Shown: positions 38,301 to 48,999 of the stretch, piece by piece
Numbering within the stretch: the stretch's first letter is position 1
Layout: the number at the start of each line of letters is the position of its first letter
Assembly: GCA_905221605.1 (NCBI GenBank)
Contig: CAJNDS010000276.1
Span: 126,001 to 179,896, forward strand
Direction of reading: 5' to 3'
Length of the DNA: 53,896 nucleotides
Origin: Symbiodinium natans
Lineage: Eukaryota > Sar > Dinophyceae > Suessiales > Symbiodiniaceae
Position numbers and translations under genes: made by a program
The notes under the pieces: model-generated
Databases searched by the model: none
What the model saw: the letters and a program-made list of their open reading frames with translations, nothing else
What the model was told of the DNA's origin: nothing

Positions 38301-39846
38301 GTCCCCTGCCGTCTTATCCTTGTGTGCCCCGCGTGCAGACAACGAACAGCAAGAAGCGGCAGGCATTTGTGTCTAGGCAGGCCAGCGGCTTTTGACATTT
38401 CACTTTCAAGTTTGTGTTTTGTGCGGTGCAGGTATGAAAGGCTGCTTGCTGAGAAGGAGAAAGAACATGAAGAGTTCAGAAGAAACTGGGAGTCCAGGAC
38501 GGCTCTTCATCAGCTTCCCAGCTTTAAATCAACCTGTGCCTTGACCTGATGCCAGGAGCTTGCAACGTTCTGCCTCAGAAACGTGGGAGCCCGGGCAGAA
38601 TGACCAAGAGCTCACCTATGTTTCTTGTTTGCAGGCTGCGACGAAAGGAGCGGCCAGAGTTACTCAGAGCTCGGGAGGGTGCGGAGCATTTTGCCCGGAT
38701 CCGAACCAAAGAGTCACAGCCTTTCCCCGTGCCGCCCTGTGCCACCACGCCCTCAAAATGAGGCCGCTTTGGCTGCAGAAAACCGGGAGCGCCTGCGGCG
38801 GGCGGCGGGCTCACTCTCGCTCCTCGAGTGGTTGTCTGTTACGTTTGTTGTAGTCTTGTTGTGCTGCTTCGCTTTTCACACCTTCAGTAACTTGGTAAAC
38901 CCCCCGCTCGCGTCCACCGGCGGTAAACGCCCCCCGCGTGCGTGTCAACCGGGAACACCAGCAAGGGGGAACAATGACTAGGCAACAATGAGTTTCACAG
39001 TAGGAGTTTATGAAGTAGGAAACCTTGAGGACGCTTTTCGGTTACCTGTGTTCCTGGGATTTTTGTGGCCAGGTCGTTTAGCAGAGTCCTTCAGAATCCT
39101 TGAGAGTTGAACAGTTTCACACCGTTGAGGGAGTACATACGAGCACCGTGGCTTTTTCCAGTTGGGTCATTTGTTGGAGATGTGACATTGGAACAGCTCA
39201 GCGTCGCAGTGAGGCCAACGCCTACGCCGTTGACCAGCAGATCGAGAAGTTGTTGGCCATCCGCCAGCGAGCTCAGGCTGAACCTGCCCCGCCTGACCTT
39301 TGCCACGCACTTCACTCAACACTTCTGTCGTGCAGGTCCTTGAGGATAGCAAGGCTGATGCCGACCGGCAGCTCGGCCAACTACCCCCAGATTCCCTTGC
39401 TCTTATCCCTGTGCATTGTGTGCCAAATTCCAAGTTTTCTTTGTCAGATCGAAAAACCTGAAGAAGGGTTTATCCTTACGGCGATCTCGACGGCTGTCGC
39501 TTGCACAAGCGAAGCACGACCCGCCGCCATGGCTGCTGTGTTGCCCTTCTGAGGCGGCGAATGGTTGTTCTCCGGAACACTGCTGTCACGAAGCATGAGT
39601 TGCAGCATAAGGCCTGCGAGAAGTCAGCTATGCTTTGAGAAGCTTGAGAAGCTCTTGGTTCTGTCTTCCGAGGTGGACCGCTTCAAGGATGTAGGTGCGC
39701 CATGCAGAGATCTCTGCCAAAGGTTCACAGCCCGTCAGTGAGCTTTGTGAGGAGTGGACAAGATGCTGAAGCTCTTGGAGGACGTCGAAATTGAGCCCGA
39801 GGCCGCGAAGAGGAGACCGACGGAGGGGTTGTTGGAGTGTTGCAGA
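35314..39846 (+). CDS. Split gene for a long coiled-coil protein (many micro-exons)
   Basis: No long open frame exists here. Instead, short segments rich in Glu, Lys, Arg, Leu and Gln recur every few hundred bases on the plus strand. Each is preceded by a CAG- or GAG-type acceptor so that the exon begins with G, and most are followed by GT or GC. At least ten have lengths divisible by 3 and stay in phase 0. GC donors and AG|G acceptors are known features of dinoflagellate introns. The encoded protein would be a long alpha-helical coiled coil, perhaps structural, but no family can be named. Both termini are undefined, and further exons may lie at 40905 and 41690. The antisense strand also reads helix-like in places, but the splice signals favour plus. 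Confidence 0.5.
35594..35650 (+). CDS. Coiled-coil gene exon (57 bp)
   Basis: Acceptor GCAGAG|G and GC donor after CAA. Reads ELESRMEFEKGKKKQEELQ in phase 0. Confidence 0.5.
35708..35776 (+). CDS. Coiled-coil gene exon (69 bp)
   Basis: Acceptor ACTGAG|G and donor GTTGGA. Reads ENLKRMKELKKERDDKLKAV then QKE, phase 0 at both ends. Confidence 0.5.
35917..35982 (+). CDS. Coiled-coil gene exon (66 bp), best splice sites
   Basis: Acceptor CCACAG|G and a classical donor GTAAGC. Reads ARDRADRQLQAHCEELRQQL then KE in phase 0, with good heptad spacing. Confidence 0.6.
36069..36158 (+). CDS. Coiled-coil gene exon (90 bp)
   Basis: Acceptor ACCGCAG|G, proposed donor GTGGCA. Reads ADERVAKCLADIRQAHDDSI then ESKQARTGNR in phase 0. 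Confidence 0.5.
36304..36348 (+). CDS. Coiled-coil gene exon (45 bp)
   Basis: Acceptor TGCCAG|G, donor GTTCTG. Reads VKGIEARRQKALLSR in phase 0. Confidence 0.4.
36598..36648 (+). CDS. Coiled-coil gene exon (51 bp)
   Basis: Acceptor GGCACAG|G, proposed GC donor. Reads EMHDEIEEKHLRKRQLP in phase 0. The GAAATCAAT array begins 18 bases downstream in the same frame, so it could also be read through. Confidence 0.45.
36667..36834 (+). repeat. Perfect 9-bp array (GAAATCAAT), 18.7 copies
   Basis: 168 bp without a single mismatch by eye. On the plus strand one frame reads repeating Glu-Ile-Asn, in phase with the exon just upstream. All three plus frames are open through the array. The purity implies recent expansion. 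Confidence 0.95.
38104..38151 (+). CDS. Coiled-coil gene exon (48 bp)
   Basis: Acceptor GGCCAG|G, GC donor. Reads AENEKKYGEALERHSK in phase 0. Confidence 0.5.
38227..38277 (+). CDS. Coiled-coil gene exon (51 bp)
   Basis: Acceptor TTGCACAG|G, GC donor after AAG. Reads AEEFRNDRLKDRLKDFK in phase 0. Confidence 0.5.
38432..38492 (+). CDS. Coiled-coil gene exon, end uncertain
   Basis: Acceptor GGTGCAG|G. After one leftover base it reads YERLLAEKEKEHEEFRRNWE. A similar phase-1 exon (LRRKERPELLRAREGAEHFA) starts at 38634 after TTTGCAG. Confidence 0.45.
39214..39276 (+). CDS. Coiled-coil gene exon (63 bp)
   Basis: Acceptor CAGTGAG|G, GC donor. Reads ANAYAVDQQIEKLLAIRQRA then Q in phase 0. Another short coil segment (VLEDSKADADRQLGQL) starts at 39336 after GTGCAG. 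Confidence 0.45.
39622..39690 (+). CDS. Coiled-coil gene exon ending at GTAGGT donor
   Basis: Reads SQLCFEKLEKLLVLSSEVDR then FKD, followed by GTAGGT. The acceptor is unclear. Confidence 0.4.
39781..39846 (+). CDS. Coiled-coil gene exon (66 bp)
   Basis: Acceptor TTGGAG|G, GC donor. Reads DVEIEPEAAKRRPTEGLLEC then CR in phase 0. Confidence 0.35.
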
Positions 39847-42800
39847 GCTGACAGAGCTGAGTATCTGTGTCGTGATGTGTGCGTCTGTGGCGAGGATCAA
39901 TGAAATCCTCTCAGAACTCCAACTGCCACCACTGGGCTGGCGACTAAGAGAACTTCGACACTGCGGACAGCAAGAGATTTGGCTCGAGTGAGTTGGGTTC
40001 ATCGTCACTCCTTGTTCGCAGTTGAGATGCTTCTGAGATGGTCCGAAGTAGTTGTCGCTCAACCTACCTTTTGCACAGCCGCTGCCCGGCTACCCTGCGC
40101 GAGAAAACTCTCTCTCAAAATACCGGCGTTCGCTTTTGCAGGTTTTCTGTCTCTTGCAGCTTTTTTGTACGTTGTCGTCGCAGTTTCGCAGTTCGCCTCG
40201 GCACGTGGCTCCGCCTTCCCCCCGAATGTGGACTTTTCCTGCCTTCGCAACGACCTCTGCTCTGCCTTCAACCGCACTCTTCGAGACCAAAAAAAAGGGG
40301 GGGGAAAAAAAAACCCTCTCCGCTGCTCACGCTCCGTGTCTAGCCGGTGACTTCGTGTTAACTTTCACACTGCGCAGCGGCTGTTTCAAGTGCTCAGGGG
40401 CCACCCAAATGCTCTGCCCAGCCCACGCTCTTCCTGGGCCCCAGCAGAGGATACCCTCAAGAGGGGCCCGGTCCCACATTTCCATGCCTTCCACAAGCAA
40501 GCAAGCAAAGCAAGCAACAGAGGAAGAAAGAGTCAAAAAGTACATTTACCCAGAAAAGGAGCGATTAAATTGGAAAATTGCAGTTGCTGTGTGGAGCGGC
40601 GCAGTGAGCAGTGCGTGTTCGTCGGTCGGTCGCCCGGTTCTCCGCTTTCACATGTACCACACATTCACGCCTGCGTTGGGGAAGCCTTGTGCGCAGGTGG
40701 CTATTCGCAAGAAGAGGAGAAGTAGATGATAGTAGATGTATCTTGACGCAACGTCCCCCATTGTTTCTTAGCAGGCTCTGGCCTTTCCACGCTCAGGGCT
40801 CTGCGAGCCGGGCCACGTGCCGGGCCGCTGTTTCACAGCAGCTGTCCGCGCCCTTTCAGACTCTTCAAGCTTCCTGAAAACTAAACGTTTCGCGGATTTC
40901 TGCAGGACATGCTGCTTTCGTGGGAAGCCATACTTTTAAAGTATGTGGCGTCCCATGCGCCTGAAGGTGCTTACACGGGCGGGTTCCATGGTCAGCTTGC
41001 AGGATTCCGCATTCGCAATCAGCGAGCTTGCGGCGTGTTCTGCCGGCTTCTTGCCGATGAAGTCGGCCAAGAAAAATCCAACCGTGGAATTTAGGCAGTG
41101 GACAGTGAACCATTTCGTTCACAGAGATTTGCTAGGCAAGCTTGCAGAAACCGAAATGAGCTGTCAGACTGTGCGTCGTAGGGCCTTCATGAGCAGATGG
41201 CTGGTGTGATTTGCAAGTGTGACATTGCTGACATGTGGATTCAGCAGCCCAGTACTTGGCAAAAAGCTGTCGACGTACAGGGGCCCCCCTTGACAAAGAC
41301 CGACGGCCGACGGCCCTTGCCAGCGCCGAGAACCACATTTCATTAATTTTCATTACTAAAACTCGCGAGTTGGAGTCTTCGAGTCTTCGCGATGGCACAA
41401 GCGGAAGAACCTCCTTGGAAAGAGGAGAAGGCGAAAAAGACAAGGCCCAGAATGCCGGGTTGAGGGATCGAAGCCAGGCATTTGGTGCACTTGCTTTCTC
41501 GCCTTCAGGGACAGAGATGCCTGGATCCTCTTCATTCTCATCTTGCTGAACTTCTTCTCTTGCCAATTTGGCCACGGCTCCAACATCGGAGTGGCCGTCT
41601 CGCTCCCCGGGCCTGGGGCCCCAATTGCAATCCTTTTGCACGCTGGAAGATATGAGTCTTGATGTGATCTGTCTGACGCCTCTTTAAAGGAACATGTTGC
41701 AAGTGTCTCAGGAACTCGAAGGCCATGAACTTGGCACTCGGATCGCACGTGCCTCAGTCGCGGAGCGGGCAAGGGAGCAGCGTGCTGGCGCCACACCGTA
41801 CATCGCGACTCTCGCGAGTCTCAAGGTGGGTGATGGTTGGCGTTTGCCTGGGCCTTCCCCTCACACCGTGGGCCTGCAGGCCCTTCTGTGCCTCTCATGG
41901 TTCCGCGCCATGACATGACCATGACCGCACCATGACATGAACGGCGCCATGATGACCGCGCCATGAGGACCTTCGGGGAATTCAATGTTGTCATTGTATG
42001 CACAATCCTCGACGTCATCGTGGAAAGCTCAGACCCATGTTGCACAGATAGCGTCTCTGCGTTGTCAGCTGAGCACTGGCTGAGCACCAAGGCGATGCTG
42101 CTCATGACAGTGCCCGGCATCACGCTGCATCAGATCTACGCGGCTGCTCGGTGATGTAGAAATAAACTGCAAATAAATTGCAAACCGTCAAACCGTCGCC
42201 GCTGAGCAAACTTCAAGCCGAGTCCTTCGTCAGGTCCGATTCCTCGTGGGATTTTTTGAAGCACCTTTTCTTCCCTACTTGCAGGACACGCGCCCTGCGG
42301 CCTTGCAAACAAGAACGGGAACACTAGTGGAACACTAGAGCCATGTCATGGCAGGGGTGGCTGGCTCGTCACGGGAGCCACAATTGGAATGCGGGGGCCT
42401 TGACCTGTACCTCGAACTTCATTTTCAGCTGACCCGGCGTCCTCAGAGCATGTTCGCATCTTTTGCAAGATTCGTTGAACCTGCATGTTAGGTTTGGAAT
42501 GCCATCCTGCACGCCATGGTGCCTCTTGGTGAAAACGTTGGCTTCATCGTGGCCCAGGACATGACATGTGAAGCGACTGGTGAGAGGCATTGCTGTGTGA
42601 CTCGCAGGAGTTTGTAAGCGCTGGGTTTCACTGGCGCTGGGCTTTCATAGGCCTGCAGGGCCCGGTGACAGAGGTGAACAATGGTGAACAGTATGAGGAA
42701 CCTGCGAGAACAGGGTAGCTGTCGACGAGATTTCGAGTTTTGGAGATTTGCCACCTTAGCTTTAGCGGTGGATCCACCCAACCTGGGCAATGTCTTGACT

Positions 42801-44330
42801 TGAGTTCCTGTGCCTTGAGGTCTCGGGCATTCCAAATCCTTCCAACAGCCAGAGGGTGTAAGGCTTGCAAGGAAGGAGACTTCCAAAAGCCCGCAAACGC
42901 AACCAAGCACATGAATGTCTGACGCGCGAGTTCCGCTCGGACCGTGAACCACAGCACATCACAGCACACTGTTTCGACGAGTAGACGCGACCATTGCCCC
43001 GCAAATGCAGAACAGGCCTACAACAAGCCCAGAAATGGAGTAATAATCATAGTGCTTTTTCATCAGCAAAGGTTAACACGAATCCTGTATCTCCAGATTA
43101 TGTAAGGACGTTAGGGATTTTGGGTGCTCTTCAGTGGATTTCTTCGTCATGACGTTAGCGACAGGAAAATAAACATGAACAAAGATATGAATGAAGCGCA
43201 GATTTTTGCACCGCCCAAATAGTAAGATTCATAGGGCGGCAAAGGATTGGTATAACGGCAGCATGATTACCATCCTTTCGGGGGTCCTTTGAGAGAATGA
43301 ACGGCCAAGAGCCAACTAACGCCGAGACCGGACGCGCCGAGAAGCAGGGGGAGAACGTGGGTGGATCAAGCACTCAGCAGACAAGCGGCTATTGGATCAT
43401 TCTTCGACTGTGGCCACTGGTGTATGCTGATCGTCTGCTGTAGAGAGTAGGGGATTAGCCCACCTGCTGAGTGCGCCGTGTTTGCGTATCAGGATTTATA
43501 GGTCTCCGTTGGACTTGTCAAAGCTTTCAGCCGTCCTCAAGGGCTTCCAAGTCAGGCGTCTTCTTTTGTGAGATTTGGAGACTGTAGCAAACTTCAGAAC
43601 CCCTAAGAATGTCAGAACCTGTTGAGAAGTTCGAGAAGTGTTTAAACTGCCAGAGCTGTCGGAACTTTTCGAGTTTTTGCGCACTTAGAACGTTAAGAAT
43701 TTTTCCGACTTTCAGAACCTTTGGGGCTCCAAACAAATGTTGCAACTTATAGGACTGGCCATGTTTCCTGGAATTTTGTTAATGTTTCAAATTCAAGATA
43801 TACAAGTGCTGCGCCCGAACTGCATCGGAGCGCTTCCCTCGCGCCCCAAAAGCAACCAACCCTGTATGTGCTTGTACTTCATGCACAACTGCACGTGGTC
43901 GCAAGCTCGTAAAAGCTATTCTGGGCCATGAGGGAATGACGACAAATTGACATGCCTTGAACATCTGTTCATTGAGTTGGCAGCTTGTGATACTTTTCAT
44001 TGCCCTACTACGAAGAGTTCAAGATGTGCAGAAGGTATGTGCAGAAGGTTTTTGATTGTTAGCTCTGCTTGCGAATGTGAATGCGGAGTGTAAAGGCACG
44101 GTCTGACCTCAAAATGCCAGGGCAAGCCATTGTCTTCGGTGGCACCGCCCTGCTGTGTCTGGCCTATGGTGGACGCCGTCATCTTGGCTTGTGTGTTTCC
44201 TGAGATGGGCTGGCGAGTTGGAAGTTGCTGACTCCTTGCCAGGCTTCTTGGACTTGTCCGTAGACCGCGTGGCGAAGCGCATGGACAGTGCAGCCCTCAG
44301 GAGCTGATGCTCTTGAGCACAGAACATCGC
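39847..44330. other. Stretch with only isolated candidate exons
   Basis: No gene can be assembled. Two plus-strand segments have exon-like edges: 40905-40970 (after CTGCAG|G, reading DMLLSWEAILLKYVASHAPE) and 41690-41826 (after AAAG|G, reading QVSQELEGHELGTRIARASV then AERAREQRAGATP, with donor GTGGGT). They may extend the coiled-coil gene. A mixed A/G homopolymer tract lies at about 40291-40315 and AAGC repeats at about 40494-40520. Confidence 0.35.
41905..41967 (+). repeat. Short CATGA/CGCCATGA repeats
   Basis: CCATGA-containing units recur about every 10-20 bp (CGCCATGACATGACCATGAC and so on) within 63 bp. Degenerate microsatellite. Confidence 0.7.
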
Positions 44331-44336
44331 AGCACA

Positions 44337-44384
44337 TGTGAGCCTATGTGAGCCGATGTGAGCCGATGTGAGCCTATGTGGGAG
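44337..44384 (+). repeat. 10-bp tandem repeat GTGAGCCTAT / GTGAGCCGAT
   Basis: Four consecutive 10-bp units in the order TAT, GAT, GAT, TAT, starting just after CACAT. Confidence 0.9.
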
Positions 44385-47300
44385 CAGGTGAGGAGGAGAA
44401 ACCGGTGAGCTTGCATCTTACAGGGGGGATGACTTCGTCGGCCTTGATGTTGGGCGATGCCACTGAATGCACAGGTGAAGTGGAGTACCCGAGCACAGAG
44501 CGATGGGGTGTGCCTCAACCCTGGTCTCATGTGACAAGTGCACAGAGAACGCAGCAAAAGCTGCTCAGAGCAAGTTCAGAGATCAGTTTTCATGTCGCTG
44601 AGCCTCAAAGGTACTGGGCGACCAACGTGTCCCTGGCAGCACAACTCGGCTTCCTCGGCGGGATCACTCCCCAGAGAGAGCACTTCAGAGAGAGCAGCTC
44701 GTGCAATTTCTTGCAATGGAGCGTTCAGATGTGTTCAGCGTCGCCATCAGCCGCTTGAGGTGCAAGTACGTCATCCGAGACTACGCTACGCTAGAAACCC
44801 ACTGCGCCGTCAGAAGGTGCCATTGAGGATGCCTGAGAATGCATCTTTTCCGTTTGCAAGGTCACGTGGCTTCGGCCTCCACCTAATACTGTGCACCTTT
44901 TCCGTGGGCGGCCTGGTAGAGATGTTTGTCCACTCAAGTCGCGATGTCGCGTTTTCAGTACTCTTGGTGGTATGAAGTTTGGAGCATCGCAGAGTGTGTC
45001 AGTCTCACTGTCGCAGTGCGTGCCCCTGTGTCAGTAGCTTCAGGGCATTGCGCTGATTGGCCCTGCCCTAGGCCAGCTGTGCACAGCAGTTCCATCAGAA
45101 TTCGATGCCTTGCGTTATTCATCAGGTGGCAGTATTGCCATGTCCGGAAGTGTGGTGCAGCCGGACAAGTGGAGTCAGCACAGGAGGACATTCGCTGGAG
45201 ATGGCAGAAATGGCTGTGTTGTAGCCGTGCTAGTGCTTGCTTGGTGCATCTTCGTGCACACTGCTTAGGACACTGATCTTCCTGGCGTCCGTCTCCAGCA
45301 TGGCGGCTGTTCTTGCGGCGGTGCTACCGTATGTTTCTAGCTCTTTTTTCTGGCCGGGTGCCCGCGGTGTCCAGCATTTGCGCTCCACTGCTTTGCATTG
45401 CCTCGCCCTCCCAGGCCTGCCATGTTTCTGACCTTCTGCATTGCTGGCGGCGTGTACCCGGCCGCGCATTCTGCCTAAATTGAGATTCCTGGTCGAAGTT
45501 CCGAGCTGTTCGAACCGTGAACACGAGCCGATTGAGCGAACTGAGCTAGTTGAGCTAGTAGCTGGTTTGGCTGCTACATTCGCGGCTCATGGAGCTGAGG
45601 CAGGGGATCATCAACATTGCCCGAGCCAGAGATTTCTGCGTGTCCGTGTCCAGCCGTTCTCTGTGTGGACCAGATGCTCTGCCCATTGCTCTCTTTGATG
45701 TTGTACCTGGGCTTTTCCCAGGCGCTAACAGGTCACCGAGTCATCGAAGCTTCTGTCTACCAGGCATCGCTTTTGTCACATTCCTCAACAGTTCTCCTTG
45801 TGCAGGTGTCCGCAGGTGTCCGCAGGTGTCCGCAAGGTGTGTAGTCCTGTCTATTTGCATTGCAGCAAAACATCCCGTGCCGGAAATGCGCCGGTCCACG
45901 GCAATTGTCCCGTGCTTTTTCTGAATGTCGGGCGGTGCGCCGCGTGTCAATCGCCCCGGCCCGACTGGACGGGCAGATTGAATGGTTGGCTCAGGGGTCA
46001 ACCCGAGACCCAATGCTGGCAGAGCGCTGCATCTTGATGTTTTTCAGTGCATATACTACTATTTCGTTTTGAGATGCCAAACTCATGCGGAAGAAGACCT
46101 CATCCAAGCTTTAGCTGCCATTTGTTCGTAGCGCACAACTTTGTAAGACAAACCGGAGTCGTCCCTCAACATCCTGCACAAAAAAAGCCCAAAAAAGCCC
46201 AAAAGAGTAGCTTCTTGAAATCTTGGGGATTTTTCAGTTCCTTCTGTCGGAAACCCCTGCGAGGTTTTCACGTTGAGATGAAGAACAGGAAAAGTAGGAC
46301 CCCCTGCCCTGGCAGGTCAGGCCGAAAGGATCGCAATTCCCAGCGTCAGTGAAATCTCGGTTTTTCATACCAACATGCAATTATTATAGTTCGAACATCC
46401 CCACCTTGCTCCTCGTTAATAGGAAAGAGCGCAAATAAGATGTTCAAACAAAGACACATTGATTCAAATACACTTTCTTAGTTTTTGCTTGCAATTGGGG
46501 TTGGGCACTCCCGGGAGTCTCTGGGGTTGGGCACTCCAGGGAGAGTTGAGTTCGAAACCTCACAATAAAAGACGCATCAAGGCGTTAATGGGAAGGGGAT
46601 TGGAGAGGGGAACGAGGGTTACTTTGGGACATTTGGGAGCCTCTGACGACCTCAGGCGTTTTGGAGTCCACGTCTCCCATGAGTTGCATAGGAAGAAGAA
46701 AGCTTCTGGGAGCCGGGAGCCTCCGAAGCACAGGGAAGCGCTTTTCTTCGTGCATCCGAAGAGCATGGGTGAGCGCCGCGACGCGAAGGCTACAACCAGA
46801 ACCGCAAGAACCCAAACGCAGGAACCCAAAGCTGCAACCCTGCAGCCAGTAGAATTTCTTACACAAAGCCCATCTGTATTCAGAACCGTCCTAGCAAAAG
46901 GAGGCCGTGCAGCTAGAACCCGAGAACCCCAAAATCCTAAGGCCCCACAATCACAGCTGAAACCCACAACTCCACCGCTTTCTTGAATTTGGTTTAAGAA
47001 CGCCCACTCAACAACCAGCTTCACTTTCAAGCCTGCAAGGGTTGCTCTAAAGGATGCTGGGGGGTTAGTTTCAGGCTTTTTCATTCAACCCTGAATAGGC
47101 TTGGGTGTTTTGGAAAGGCTTGCTGTTTGTAAATGGGGCTTCTGGAAGCAAAGCGGGGCTTCTGCTGGAAAGAAGGAGTACATGCCCCCCCCCCTCCCCC
47201 CCATGCTCACAGTTTCAACGAAAGTGCCGACAAAAGGTTCGCTGTTGCCGGCGTCCTGTGGCCGTTCCGTTCTGTTCGTCTTTTGTCGCGAGGTGCAGTG

Positions 47301-48240
47301 CAACAATCTACTTTTCGCAATGCCCATGCCCTACGCCATTGGCAAGGCCTGAAACTGGAGAGCCTGGTCCCAGCAGACCAGGCTGTGCAGCTGTGGAGCT
47401 GTGCTGTGAGCTGCTGTTTTCAGGCCATGGACTCCTGGAGCATCGGGGCATCCTTTCGCCTCGTGGCCCTCTTCCAGGCTCGAAACAAGATGCACTGAAC
47501 GCCACGGAACTCACAGAACGCCTGCTCGAGTAAAAACCATCTGAGAGGTTATGGCTGCCGCGGGCTTCTCCTTGGCCTTGCTTTCGGCGGACTGGGAAGA
47601 GGCCCTGCCAGCTAAGAAGAGCTAAGAGCAGAGCTAAGCAGAGGGCTACCATCTAAGCTTCGCTTAGCAGACTCCTTGGTGTCATAGCTTGCTTTCAGGA
47701 GCGCAGCACCTGGAATCGGCTGACGTCCCCACGGGAGTCCCCGCGGGACACGGCCAGCTTGCTGGAGGAGGGAGCCCCCCGGCTCAACGATCCAAGTACC
47801 CTTCCATACGCTGAAATCCTCATTTCTGATGACGTGCAGAGAAGTGTTTTTTTTGTCATGTTTGTGTTGTTTCTTCTTGTTGGAGACTCCTGTGTGGGAC
47901 CGCTGAGATCTCACCCAACTTGGAGCTGATGAACCTCACTGATGCCCAAGCCCCTGAGAAAGAGAGGCGTGCACAACCTGTTGCACGAGTTTGTGCGAGG
48001 AGCAAGAAGGTCATGTCACAGAGCTTTCGTGGAGAATCCTGCGCTCCCTCCAGGAAAAACCCTCATCAAGGCCACTGATCCATGCCGTTAGCAGATGGAC
48101 ACGGTTTCACCCATAGCATCGTGCACAAAGCGTTTCATCATCGGCATCTCAGCCCTCTGGCGAGCCAGTTCCATTGAAAAGTGCAGAAGGGTAGGAGATG
48201 TCTTGGTCTTCTTGAACACGTCACAGCGTGCAGCGTGACA
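44385..48240. other. Stretch without an assignable gene
   Basis: Open frames are short or mirrored on both strands. The longest pair, about 46460-46990 plus and 46560-47084 minus, overlap and neither shows a domain. Minor features are three GTGTCCGCAG units at about 45806-45838, a duplicated GGGGTTGGGCACTCC at about 46498 and 46527, twin AAAAAAGCCC units at 46180-46203, and a C-run at about 47185-47212. Confidence 0.4.
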
Positions 48241-48264
48241 GTGAAAGCATCTCAGGTCGAACAA

Positions 48265-48313
48265 GAACATGCGAGAAACATGCGAGAGACATGCGAGAAA
48301 CATGCGAGAAACT
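48265..48313 (+). repeat. 11-bp tandem repeat, ACATGCGAGAA type
   Basis: Four units of ACATGCGAGAA or ACATGCGAGAG in a row. A G-run follows at 48413-48428. Confidence 0.9.
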
Positions 48314-48740
48314 CGGAAGTGCAAACGCGCGTTCTTGTCGTGATTCCGGCATCGAGTATGTGGCCGCTGGCGGAAGCAGCCGGCGTCAGCTCCAGAACGC
48401 GCTCGGAAAGCGGGAGGGGGGGGGGGCGGGGGCGCCCCCCAGATACGCTGACCCCGCCCTGCCCTGCAGCGAAGGCGCCCTCCGTGTCATCGTGATATCG
48501 AGCCAGCTCCGGAGCGCTGCAAGAATGGTTGTGACGTATGAAGGGGCACCATCAGCAGCATTTGCCCAGCTGCTTCTGGGACGCTGCGCCGAGAATGTGT
48601 TCCAAAGGCCTGTTTAAGGTCGGGCCCCCGTGTGGGACTGGACGTCGCGCTCAGAACCCGAATTGAGGTTGGGTTGGTCGCTTCACGCAGAAGATATATG
48701 AGTGTGCCCGTGTAGACAGAGACAGCGTTAGCTCAGACAC

Positions 48741-48981
48741 CGAGAAGCGACAACAGTTTCGCATTTCGTGCGCTCAGACATCCAACAGCGACGACAGTTT
48801 GCATTCATCCAACAGCGACAGTCTCGCATGCATGTCCTGAGCCCAAACGTCCAGAACCACGACAGTTTCGTGCATTTTATGAAGCCAGAAGTTGAAAAGT
48901 GGGATGGTGGTTTTGACGGAGGCCTCAAACGATGCCTGTTAGCCCAGACGTCCAAAAGCGAAGACAGTTTCGAGGACGCCG
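48741..48981 (+). repeat. Degenerate repeats around CGACAGTTTCG
   Basis: Five copies of a GCGACRACAGTTTCG-like core occur, several preceded by an AGACRTCCAACAGCGAC-like phrase. Spacing is irregular (about 30-110 bp). No convincing coding frame. Confidence 0.6.
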
Positions 48982-48999
48982 AGCGCGGCCACGCCCTCG

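Noticed and set aside
39628-40062. A 144-codon minus-strand frame with a Leu-rich helix
   Set aside because: The antisense of coiled-coil codons (GAG/CTC, AAG/CTT) also reads helix-like. Splice signals support the plus strand instead.
46498-46575. Possible tRNA from GAGTTCGAAACCTC
   Set aside because: A B-box-like match exists, but no D-arm, A box or paired acceptor stem is found upstream.
46460-47084. Overlapping open frames of about 175 codons on both strands
   Set aside because: They mirror each other, have no domain or codon pattern, and the sequence holds simple repeats, so no gene is claimed.
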